Source: JBICIG01 sp043101605 (lineage in GTDB: Bacteria; Planctomycetota; Phycisphaerae; Phycisphaerales; UBA1924). Taken from it: a DNA stretch of 22,519 nt. The stretch's first letter is position 1; each line of letters begins with the position of its first letter. Shown one piece after another: positions 15,069-21,737 of this stretch. The notes beneath the pieces are model-generated. The model saw only the letters and a list, made by a program, of their open reading frames with translations, did no database searches and was not told the origin of the DNA. The translations under genes were made by a program, and so were the position numbers. The DNA lies in NCBI GenBank assembly GCA_043101605.1, contig JBICIG010000032.1, positions 1 to 22,519 of the forward strand, given 5' to 3'.

Positions 15069-16778
15069 ATGCCCGATCCCAACGACAGTCCCAACGCCAA
15101 TCCCAACCCCGATCCGGGCCCGGGATCCGCCCGCAACCCGGCCTCCGACACCGGCTCCCGCGGCGGCTCTCCCCCCAAACCCCGCGGCTCCCACATCTTC
15201 CAGGCGCCCACCGGCACCCGCGACCTCTACCCCGAAGATGTCGCCCGCCGCCGATACCTCACCAACGCCTGGCGCGATGTCTCCATCCGCCACGGCTTCG
15301 AGGAAATCGAAGGCCCCACCTTCGAGCACCTCGACCTCTATACCGTCAAATCCGGCGAAGGGATCGTCTCCGAACTCTTCAGCTTCCGAAGAACCGGCGG
15401 CGAAAAGGACTACGCCCTCCGCCCCGAATTCACCCCCACCCTCGCCCGCATGTACGCCGCCAGAGCCGGCTCATTGCAGCGCCCCACCAAATGGTTCACC
15501 GCCGGCCCGTATTTCCGGGCCGAACGCCCGCAGCGGGGGAGATTGCGGGAGTTCCTGCAGTGGAATGTCGACATCATGGGACTGCCGGGGGATGTGGCAG
15601 CGGATTCGGATGAAGCTGCTGTGCTCAAGGCGGAGATGGATGCGGATTGCATTGGTTGCTTGGTGGGCTTGATACAGCATCTTGGATTTGATCCGGATGC
15701 CGTCAAGGCATGCATCAATGACCGGCAACTTACAGAGGGAGTTCTCTACAAGAGTTTTGTGAAAGCCAAGTTTGAGTCTGGGCTGGAGCAGGCATTCGCC
15801 CTGCTTGACAAGCGAGCGAAGATCTCTCCGGATGAGTTTGCGCGTCAGGCTGAGCAGATCGGGCTGATCGCTCCGGCGTTCGATGATTTGACTCGCAAGA
15901 CGATCAACAGTTTGAATCTCGCCAAGCTAGGTTCGCCAGGAGTGATCGCCTACTACGGAGACAAGACCGCGGACGAAGAGCAAGCGATGTTTGATGCGAC
16001 ACCTACGGCCGGGCTCGCCCGCTTGTTTCGCGATCCGCAGATGATGGCTATTTCGAAATGGACTGATATCTCTCCTGATGTCGTCCGCGGCCTCGCCTAC
16101 TACACCGGCACCGTCTTCGAAGTCATCGCCGACGGCGAACGCGCCGTCGCCGGCGGCGGCCGGTACGACAACCTCATCGAACTCTTCGGCGGCCCACCAA
16201 CCCCCGCCGTCGGCTTCGGAATGGGCGATGTCGTCCTCTCACTCCTCCTCCAGAACCACAACCTCATGCCCGAGGGCCCCGAACTCCTCGACGCCATCAG
16301 CCGCCCCCCCGCATCCGTCCGCCCCGAGGTCTTCGTCATCAACGCCGGCAATCGTGAGGACGCGCACAAGTACGAGCCGCTGATTACGCCGCTGCTCGCC
16401 GGACTCCGTCGCGGAATCGAATCCGAGGCATGGAAGTCGCGCAACGATCGCAAGCCTTGGCATCCCGATCGATATGCCACGGGCGATTCGAAGAACGGCC
16501 TCACCGGGGTGCGTCCGCTTCACGCAAGAAAGAGCTACAAGTCGACGCAGAACCTGAAGAAACTGCTCGCCGATGCCAACCGCCAGCACGCCCGATTCGC
16601 CGCGCTGATCCACGAGCCGAACGAAGTCGAGCTGCGTGATCTCGATCGGGTCTTTGGCGATCAGGGAAGACTTGTGCCCAAGGATGTGCCGGGCATGCCC
16701 GCCGACGAAGCCTTCTTCCATATCAGTCCGGACAGCCCCGTCTATGTCGGCGGCGCCGTCGCCGCGCTCCTCCCCTGA
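15069..16778 (+). CDS. hisS: Histidine--tRNA ligase
   Basis: HisRS charges tRNA-His. The product has 569 residues, longer than the common 420-500. Residues 1-41 are a Pro/Asn/Ser-rich disordered extension. The class II core follows: HIFQAPTGTRDLYPED; motif 1 region GPTFEHLDLYTVKSGEG; motif 2 FRAERPQRGRLREFLQWNVD (Phe149 on); the HisA-type motif RGLAYYTGTVFEV, with Ala where many enzymes have Asp; and motif 3 GGGRYDNLIELFGGPPTPAV followed by GFGMG. The C-terminal anticodon-binding domain (PEVFVINAG...) carries an extra segment of about 50 residues including KPWHPDRYATGDSKNG. Codon usage is a mosaic: C-ending in about 15,069-15,530 and 16,080-16,345, G/T-ending in 15,530-16,080 and mixed afterwards. 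No earlier ribosome-binding site is evident. Confidence 0.94.
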   Translation: MPDPNDSPNANPNPDPGPGSARNPASDTGSRGGSPPKPRGSHIFQAPTGTRDLYPEDVARRRYLTNAWRDVSIRHGFEEIEGPTFEHLDLYTVKSGEGIVSELFSFRRTGGEKDYALRPEFTPTLARMYAARAGSLQRPTKWFTAGPYFRAERPQRGRLREFLQWNVDIMGLPGDVAADSDEAAVLKAEMDADCIGCLVGLIQHLGFDPDAVKACINDRQLTEGVLYKSFVKAKFESGLEQAFALLDKRAKISPDEFARQAEQIGLIAPAFDDLTRKTINSLNLAKLGSPGVIAYYGDKTADEEQAMFDATPTAGLARLFRDPQMMAISKWTDISPDVVRGLAYYTGTVFEVIADGERAVAGGGRYDNLIELFGGPPTPAVGFGMGDVVLSLLLQNHNLMPEGPELLDAISRPPASVRPEVFVINAGNREDAHKYEPLITPLLAGLRRGIESEAWKSRNDRKPWHPDRYATGDSKNGLTGVRPLHARKSYKSTQNLKKLLADANRQHARFAALIHEPNEVELRDLDRVFGDQGRLVPKDVPGMPADEAFFHISPDSPVYVGGAVAALLP

Positions 16779-16791
16779 TCCACCATCTGCC

Positions 16792-16827
16792 CCCCTCTCC
16801 CCGCCGGGGAGTAGGCCGGTGAGAGGG
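16792..16827 (+). repeat. REP-like palindrome downstream of hisS
   Basis: CCCTCTC (16793-16799) pairs with GAGAGGG (16821-16827), and an inner hairpin TCCCC/GGGGA (16798-16810) overlaps it. It starts about 14 bp after the hisS stop. Similar CCCTCTCCCC...GGGGAGAGGG palindromes are common dispersed elements in GC-rich genomes. Confidence 0.55.
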
Positions 16828-16831
16828 CCGG

Positions 16832-16911
16832 GTGCCACGGCTTGCTGGCAAGCCGTGTCTTCCTGCGTCGCGGAGTTCCCGTTCGCACGAGTCGCGAGCA
16901 ACCCGTGGCAC
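16832..16911. repeat. 80-bp element bounded by 9-bp inverted repeats, with an internal hairpin
   Basis: GTGCCACGG (16832-16840) and CCGTGGCAC (16903-16911) are perfect inverted ends. Inside, CACGGCTTG (16836-16844) pairs with CAAGCCGTG (16849-16857) over CTGG and is followed by TCTTCCT, so it may also terminate hisS. The structure suits a REP/MITE-like element with no coding capacity. Confidence 0.55.
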
Positions 16912-16949
16912 GCCCGGAGATCCGTCCGCCGCGCGCACCAACCGCGTCA

Positions 16950-16965
16950 TGTTCCACGTGGAACA
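16950..16965. promoter_or_regulatory. parS-type centromere site (ParB/Spo0J binding)
   Basis: TGTTCCACGTGGAACA is a perfect 16-bp palindrome (18 bp with flanking A/T, 16949-16966). It fits the near-universal bacterial parS consensus TGTTNCACGTGNAACA and equals the Pseudomonas-type version. It sits in the noncoding gap between convergent hisS and lepB. ParB nucleates here for chromosome segregation, and such sites are usually clustered near oriC. parA and parB are not in the window. Confidence 0.85.
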
Positions 16966-17006
16966 TCAACCAACGCTCACCGCGCGCACGAACACCGCTC
17001 CTCTCG

Positions 17007-17027
17007 ACTGCCCATTGCCTATTGCCT
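17007..17027 (+). repeat. Short degenerate heptamer repeat
   Basis: Three successive heptamers read ACTGCCC, ATTGCCT, ATTGCCT just before the lepB stop codon. This is the same unit, on the opposite strand and decayed, as the array at 22448-22519. Confidence 0.55.
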
Positions 17028-17033
17028 CTCCGC

Positions 17034-18725
17034 CTACCAGATGAACCGCAGCCGCCCGAAGTCCGGCACCGGGATCATCCCCCGGCTCTGGATCGCCGGG
17101 AAGTAGACGAAGAACGCCTTGCCGATCAGCAGCTCGCGCGGCACCACGCCGATGTCCGCGTGCTCGAACGCATCGCGCACCCACGGATCCGCCCGGTCCC
17201 ACAGCCGACCGTCCAGCGAGTACGCGCTGTTGTCACCGCACACGAAGAACTGATCGGGCCCGAGCACCGGCGAGCTGGTCGGGTGCACCGCCACCGGGTG
17301 CAGCCCCCGTCGCGCGTGCGGCGTCGAGCCCGGCCCGGCCCGCGGATACTCCTCGGCCCGGTAGTGCAGGTCCTTGTCCAGCCGCACGCGGAAGAGCTCG
17401 AAGTTCCCCCCGCCGAACTCCCACGCCAGCTCCGGCGCCTTGAAGTACGCCGCGTCGGCGAACTTGTTGATCGGCGTGTCGCTGAACCCGCTCCCGTCCT
17501 CGCTCATGAACTCCAACGAGTTGCCCGTCGAGAACTCGACGCGCTGCCTCGGCGTCCAGTCGTACGCGCCCTCCTCGCGTCCGCCGGCGACCAGTTCGTC
17601 ATCGACGAACAGCCACAGCGCCTGGTCGGCGTGCCACAGCTCCAGGTTCGTCACCCGCCCCGACGCCAGCGCCGACGCGGGCAGCTCCGCCTCGTCGAGC
17701 ACCGTCACCGCCCCGGGATCGTTCAGCGGAGTCATGGTCAGGCGGGCGCGTGAGCCCTCGATCTCGGCCGCGAACGCGTGCCCCCGCGTCCGCACCACGA
17801 TCCGCACGCTCATCCCCTCGCCCTCGGGCTTCACCCCCGCCGCGAGGCGCACATCCGAGACCGGCAGCGGCTCCTTGCGCTGGTTCTCGCTGAGCCCGAT
17901 CTCGTTGTAACCGATGTAATCGGTCACCGGCCAGACGACATGGTTCCAGTTGAGCGCCGTCGGCGCATCGCCCTCGTAGAGGTACGAGGTCCGCTGATCG
18001 ATCGACCAGCCCGGGCCCTCGCCGCGCCACGGCGGACGGAACCCGCGGACCGAGCCGCGCGGCGCGAAGCTCGAATCGAACACCGTGTTCCAGCACGCCC
18101 GCAGCACGCTCTCGGTCTTGCGCTGGATCGTCCACCCGGGCCCGGACCAGGCGTTGGGCTCGCCGTCGCGCACCTCGCCCGCGTCGCGGCGGAAGACATC
18201 GCCGTCGATCAGCGCCACCTGCTCCCCGGGGAGCCCGATGAGCCGCTTGATGTAGTTCTCCGTCGGAAGCGTCGGGTTCTTGAAGACCACGACATCGAAT
18301 CGCTCCGGGTCGAAGATCGAGTAGAGGTACTTGAGGACGAAGATGCGGTCGCCGGCGAGGCGCTTCTCGCCCACCCGGCGGAGTTCGATCCCGTCGTAGG
18401 GCGGGCCGGTGATCGGGTCGTGAACGACGACCGGGGCCGCGGTCGTGCCCTGTCGCGGCAGGGGGAGTTGGCGGGCGTCGTCGGCGTAGTACCAGGGCCC
18501 GACCGACCAGTTCGAGCCGGTCTGGTCGGAGTGGATCCGCATGTGCGCACCGAGCAGCGTCGGGGCCATCGAGCCGGTGGGGATGAGAAAGGCCTCGAGG
18601 ACGAAGGCGCGGAAGACGAACGCCATGATGAACGCGATGACCAGCGAGGTCAGCGTCTCCTTGACCGTGCCGTGGCGTCGGTGCTCCTCGGAGAGCCGCT
18701 GGTTGCTGGATGATGCGTCGGTCAT
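17034..18725 (-). CDS. lepB: Signal peptidase I with a large lectin-like insert
   Basis: LepB cleaves signal peptides from exported proteins at the membrane. A single N-terminal transmembrane helix (about 27-46) precedes box B, IPTGSMAPTL, with nucleophile Ser52. The general base is Lys160 in NYIKRLIGLPGE. Box E, GDNSAYSLDGRLW, lies near residue 498, and IGKAFFVYFP closes the catalytic fold. Between Lys160 and box E there are about 330 residues instead of the usual few dozen to 150. The later part (LELWHADQALWLFVDDELVA and following) looks like a beta-sandwich of the concanavalin/LamG type. The chain is 563 residues. ATG 18725 has AAGG upstream. Third-base preference changes within the gene from C (5' part) to G (3' part). 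ricT lies upstream on the same strand. Confidence 0.92.
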   Translation of the reverse strand: MTDASSSNQRLSEEHRRHGTVKETLTSLVIAFIMAFVFRAFVLEAFLIPTGSMAPTLLGAHMRIHSDQTGSNWSVGPWYYADDARQLPLPRQGTTAAPVVVHDPITGPPYDGIELRRVGEKRLAGDRIFVLKYLYSIFDPERFDVVVFKNPTLPTENYIKRLIGLPGEQVALIDGDVFRRDAGEVRDGEPNAWSGPGWTIQRKTESVLRACWNTVFDSSFAPRGSVRGFRPPWRGEGPGWSIDQRTSYLYEGDAPTALNWNHVVWPVTDYIGYNEIGLSENQRKEPLPVSDVRLAAGVKPEGEGMSVRIVVRTRGHAFAAEIEGSRARLTMTPLNDPGAVTVLDEAELPASALASGRVTNLELWHADQALWLFVDDELVAGGREEGAYDWTPRQRVEFSTGNSLEFMSEDGSGFSDTPINKFADAAYFKAPELAWEFGGGNFELFRVRLDKDLHYRAEEYPRAGPGSTPHARRGLHPVAVHPTSSPVLGPDQFFVCGDNSAYSLDGRLWDRADPWVRDAFEHADIGVVPRELLIGKAFFVYFPAIQSRGMIPVPDFGRLRFIW

Positions 18726-18817
18726 GTCGGCAACCTTATCGGGTTGATCGCGTGGGCGTCAGCGGGCGGGCCGGTTTCCGTCGTCGGGCCGGTCCCCGTG
18801 GTCCGTCGGCCCGGTGC

Positions 18818-19057
18818 TCACTCGCCCGAGTTGCCGCCCCCGCCCGAATCGCCGCCGCCGCGGGCTTCGCCCGATCCGCCCTCGCCGCCGCCGCTGCGAC
18901 GCCGACGCCGACGACGCTTCTTCCTGGGTGGCCCGTCGCCTCCGGACGCTTCGCCGGAGGGCGACCCGCCGCCCTCGCGGGGTCCCGCGTCGCGCGCCCC
19001 ACCGTCGCGCTGGGAGCCATCCCCCGGCGCGCCCTCGGCCCGACCCTCGCCCTTGCC
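18818..19057 (-). other. Open in-frame extension of ricT beyond its TAG stop (79 codons)
   Basis: Directly after the TAG at 19058-19060 the ricT frame stays open to TGA at 18818-18820. It encodes a Gly/Glu/Ser-rich stretch with a second basic cluster, PPRKKRRRRRRRSGGGEG. This closely repeats the character of the tail just before the TAG (GAPKKKRRRRRR). No separate start codon or ribosome-binding site suggests an independent gene. It may be the remnant of a longer RicT tail cut by a nonsense change, or a read-through extension. Confidence 0.55.
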
Positions 19058-20185
19058 CTAGCGACGCCGACGGCGGCGCTTCTTCTTCGGAGCCCCGTCC
19101 TCGCCCGCGTCGCCGGCGGACCGGTCGTCGCGGGGCGGACGGTCGTCGCGCTTGCGGTCGGGCTCGGGCTTGTCCTCGTCGCGCGAGCGGATCCCCCGGC
19201 GCGGGCGGGTCTCGATCTCGACGGCGATCTTGCCGGTGGGCTCGGTGATCTCCTCGACGGGCACCGCAACGCGCCGCGTCGTGCCCTCGAGCGCGACGAG
19301 CACGAGTTGCGTCAGGATCTGCGTGTCGATGACGATGCCGTCGCCCTCGGGCGTCCCGACCTTCTTCTTGCGCTTGGGCAGCCGCTTTCGCAGGTCCTCG
19401 TAGGTCTGGTCCTCGTAGCGGAGGCAGCACATGAGCCTGCCGCAGCGCCCGCTGATCTTGAGCGGGTCGAGGGTGGCTTTCTGCGTTTTGGCGCTGCGCA
19501 TGGAGACGGGCTTGAGCACCTTGAGGAAGTTCTTGCAGCAGCAGTACTGCCCGCAGCGCTCGTAGTCGGCCGTCAGCCTCGCCTCGTCGCGCGCGCCGAC
19601 CTGCTTGCACTCGATCCGCCCGGGGACGCGCCCGCGGAGTTCCTGCTCGAGCGCCCGCGTGTCCCGGCGTTCCTCCGAGGCGTAGTAGATCGTCGTGACT
19701 TCGTCACCGAGGATCCGCTCGACCTCGACGATGCGGAGATCGGGGTCGAGCGCCTGGGCCCTTCGCTTGGCGAGTCGGCGGAGTTCGCTCGCCTGCTCGG
19801 TCAGTTCCTCCTGGGCGCGGACATCCTCGGCGGTCGCGACGCGGAGGACGCGTCCCTTGGTCGCAAACGGGTACTGGCGGCCGCCCGAGTTCTCGATGTA
19901 CTCGAGCATCTCCTTGCGGGTGACGCTCTTGGAGCACCCGGCGTTGGGGCAGGTGCTGGTGAGCATCTCGCCGATCTCGGTGCCTCGGAAGGTCTCGACG
20001 ACCATCTTGGAGCCGCACCCGGGCTTGGCCTCGCCCTGGTAGGGGAACTCCCCGATCATCTTCATGAACCCGTAGCGGACGACGATGGTCTTGGGGGCCG
20101 ACAGGGCCTCGTAGGCGGCGCGGTCGCGCTCGTCCTGGAGTTCCTTGAGGTCGGCTTCGAACTGGGGGAGCGGGAGGATCGCCAT
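19058..20185 (-). CDS. ricT: PSP1-domain protein RicT (YaaT-like)
   Basis: In Bacillus, RicT works with RicA and RicF in a complex carrying 4Fe-4S clusters that stimulates RNase Y-dependent mRNA processing. The PSP1 core is clear: KTIVVRYGFMKMIGEF, DEVTTIYYASEERRD, GRIECKQVGARDEA, then the Cys-rich CGQYCCCKNFLKVLKPVSMR, KISGRCGRLMCCLRYE and LPKRKKKVGTPEGDGIV. Additional Cys pairs occur near the N-terminus (GCG, CPNAGC). After about residue 310 the chain becomes a charged low-complexity tail ending in a Lys/Arg run. ATG 20185 has GGAG upstream at 10 nt; ATGs at 20233 and 20284 lack any. Product 375 residues, versus about 275 in Bacillus. ricA and ricF are not in the window. Confidence 0.88.
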   Translation of the reverse strand: MAILPLPQFEADLKELQDERDRAAYEALSAPKTIVVRYGFMKMIGEFPYQGEAKPGCGSKMVVETFRGTEIGEMLTSTCPNAGCSKSVTRKEMLEYIENSGGRQYPFATKGRVLRVATAEDVRAQEELTEQASELRRLAKRRAQALDPDLRIVEVERILGDEVTTIYYASEERRDTRALEQELRGRVPGRIECKQVGARDEARLTADYERCGQYCCCKNFLKVLKPVSMRSAKTQKATLDPLKISGRCGRLMCCLRYEDQTYEDLRKRLPKRKKKVGTPEGDGIVIDTQILTQLVLVALEGTTRRVAVPVEEITEPTGKIAVEIETRPRRGIRSRDEDKPEPDRKRDDRPPRDDRSAGDAGEDGAPKKKRRRRRR

Positions 20186-20441
20186 GGGTGCGCACTCCGC
20201 CCGGAGGGGCGTGGTGGAGGGGTGGGAGCGCATCGGGCGCGCCCGCGGCTCTGGAACCGAGAACGCGGCATCGCGGGCCGACATGCCGACCGGGAAGGGG
20301 TGCTCGGCGTCGCCCGCCCGGTCGCCGGACGACGCTGATTCACAGTGCGCAAAGCGCTCGGGCCCCGGAGGAACCCGAGCGGGACAAGTCTAGGGGAGCG
20401 GTTGCCGCGCGGCCGCGGCGGGTTCGGCACCCCGGATTCGG

Positions 20442-20792
20442 TCAGTTGCCGCCGGCTTTGGCCTTGGCGTCGCGGAAGAGTTCGACGACATCGAGACGCT
20501 GATCGAGCTCGATGTTGTTCTGGTTCTCGATGCTGTAGACGAAGAGTTCTTCGGTCCGGTGGTCGAGGAGGATGAGGACCTCGTCGGTCCCGCCGTCGGC
20601 CGTCAGGACGGTGTACCCGCCGACGCGGGAGACCATCTCGGCCTGGGCGCGGGTGCCGATGAGCCGGTCGGCCTGGGTCAGGACGAGCCCGGCCAGGACG
20701 AACGCGCTGGCCCAGAGGGCGACGATCGGCGAGGCCTGGCCGGTGCGCTCGGTGGGGGTGGTGGTCGTGGGGGTGGGGGTGGGGGTGCTCAT
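20442..20792 (-). CDS. Small membrane protein, downstream member of an overlapping paralogous pair
   Basis: The product has 116 residues. A Pro-Thr repeat N-terminus (residues 2-15) precedes one hydrophobic helix (about 23-40). A small beta-rich domain follows: GGYTVLTADGGTDEVLILLD, then EELFVYSIENQNNIELDQRL, and a charged helix to the end. The ATG overlaps the upstream stop as ATGA, so translation is probably coupled. The order helix, Y-T-(M/V) strand, (I/L)x(I/L)xD strand, EEL(V/F)V strand is the same as in the upstream gene, which suggests a diverged duplicate. I know no named family; function unknown. The 256 bp between its stop and the ricT start hold no other gene that I can see. Confidence 0.75.
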   Translation of the reverse strand: MSTPTPTPTTTTPTERTGQASPIVALWASAFVLAGLVLTQADRLIGTRAQAEMVSRVGGYTVLTADGGTDEVLILLDHRTEELFVYSIENQNNIELDQRLDVVELFRDAKAKAGGN

Positions 20793-21085
20793 CGTCCGGG
20801 CCTCCGGGCCTGATCGGCGGCGAGGTTGCGGTAGTCGATGCCGGTCAGGGCGTTGCGGCTGTCGTCCCAGCGGACGGCGACAAGTTCCTGGTTGGCGGCG
20901 TCGATGATCCAGATGCCGCTGGAATTGCCGAACTTGATCTGCCCCGAGACCATCGTGTACTCGCCGCGGGCGCGGCTGGCGGGCTGCTCGGAGCCCGAGG
21001 CGGCCGACCCGAGGGCGATGAGTGCGAGCACGCCGAGCAGCGCGCCATTGAGGGCGAGCAGCCCCCGGACCTGTCGTCGTTCCAT
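20789..21085 (-). CDS. Small membrane protein, upstream member of an overlapping paralogous pair
   Basis: The product has 98 residues. A hydrophobic helix at about 8-26 (LLALNGALLGVLALIALGS core) is followed by a short linker and a beta-rich domain: GEYTMVSGQIKFGNSSGIWI, then IDAANQELVAVRWDDSRNAL, TGIDYRNLAAD. AGGAG stands 7 nt before ATG 21085; the frame runs to 21124 without a better start. The stop overlaps the next start (ATGA). The domain, with an Asp-containing strand pair and a WIIDxxxxELVAV core, might bind a partner on the outer face of the membrane. Function unknown. Confidence 0.75.
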   Translation of the reverse strand: MERRQVRGLLALNGALLGVLALIALGSAASGSEQPASRARGEYTMVSGQIKFGNSSGIWIIDAANQELVAVRWDDSRNALTGIDYRNLAADQARRPGR

Positions 21086-21290
21086 GCCGAGCTCCTGCCT
21101 GCTCCGCGGCGTGCGGGTGAGCAACCAATCAGACGCGCCGGCACCAGCCGTGGTTCCGGCGCCGCATCCTCGCCGATGGGCGCGGGAATCTCAACCCCCG
21201 TCGGGTTTCGGGGATGCGCGGGGCACGACGCGGGGATGAATCGACCGCGGCGGGTTGCTTGGCGCGATGGGTGGGAAGGATCCGGACGGG

Positions 21291-21578
21291 TCAGTCCTGA
21301 TGGCCTCGCTTGCTGGGGATCGCGTTGGCCAGACACGCCAGGGCGACCAGCACGAACGCGACGAGCATGGTCCGCACCAGCGGCGACGGCTCGGCTTCCT
21401 TGAGCAGCGGGGGCGGGGGTTGCGTTGGCTCGGCGATCTGCTGGGGCTGGCCGGGCAACCCCGGCACGCCCGGCTGGGCCGACGCCACTCCCGGCACCAG
21501 GGCCGGGGCGAGGACGAGCGCCAGGGCCAGAGCCCCGGCCGGCAGGCGTCGATTCCGAGCGGGAGCGGCGGTGATCAT
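21291..21578 (-). CDS. Small exported protein with C-terminal transmembrane helix
   Basis: The product has 95 residues. Positively charged residues (RNRR) precede a hydrophobic stretch (about 15-34) ending in VASA, a plausible signal peptidase site just before QPG. A Pro/Gln-rich linker (about 36-60) follows. A second hydrophobic helix (about 67-86, TMLVAFVLVALACLANAI core) and a basic tail end the protein. The likely topology is a periplasmic Pro-rich loop anchored from its C-terminus. GAGGG lies about 10 nt upstream of the ATG. It is in the same direction as the paralogous pair 205 bp downstream, so it may belong to the same transcription unit. No family recognised. Confidence 0.65.
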   Translation of the reverse strand: MITAAPARNRRLPAGALALALVLAPALVPGVASAQPGVPGLPGQPQQIAEPTQPPPPLLKEAEPSPLVRTMLVAFVLVALACLANAIPSKRGHQD

Positions 21579-21737
21579 CCTGGAGAGCCCTCTGCAAAGC
21601 CCGATGAGACAGCCCGATGAGAACGCCCGGGCGGATCGTCGGCGGATGCTACGGGTTCGCAGCGGGGGAGTAAAGGGTTCCGGGCGGGCCCGGGCGGGGT
21701 GAGAGCCGCCGCGGGCTGGCGGGGGTGGTCGTGGGGG

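Noticed and set aside
20186..20284. ricT start at ATG 20284 or 20233
   Set aside because: Neither has a Shine-Dalgarno-like sequence and the extra residues look noncoding; ATG 20185 has GGAG.
18710..20338. 542-residue + strand open frame
   Set aside because: Antisense over ricT and its tail. The Ala/Leu/Gly-rich translation reflects the complementary codons; ricT has clear PSP1 motifs.
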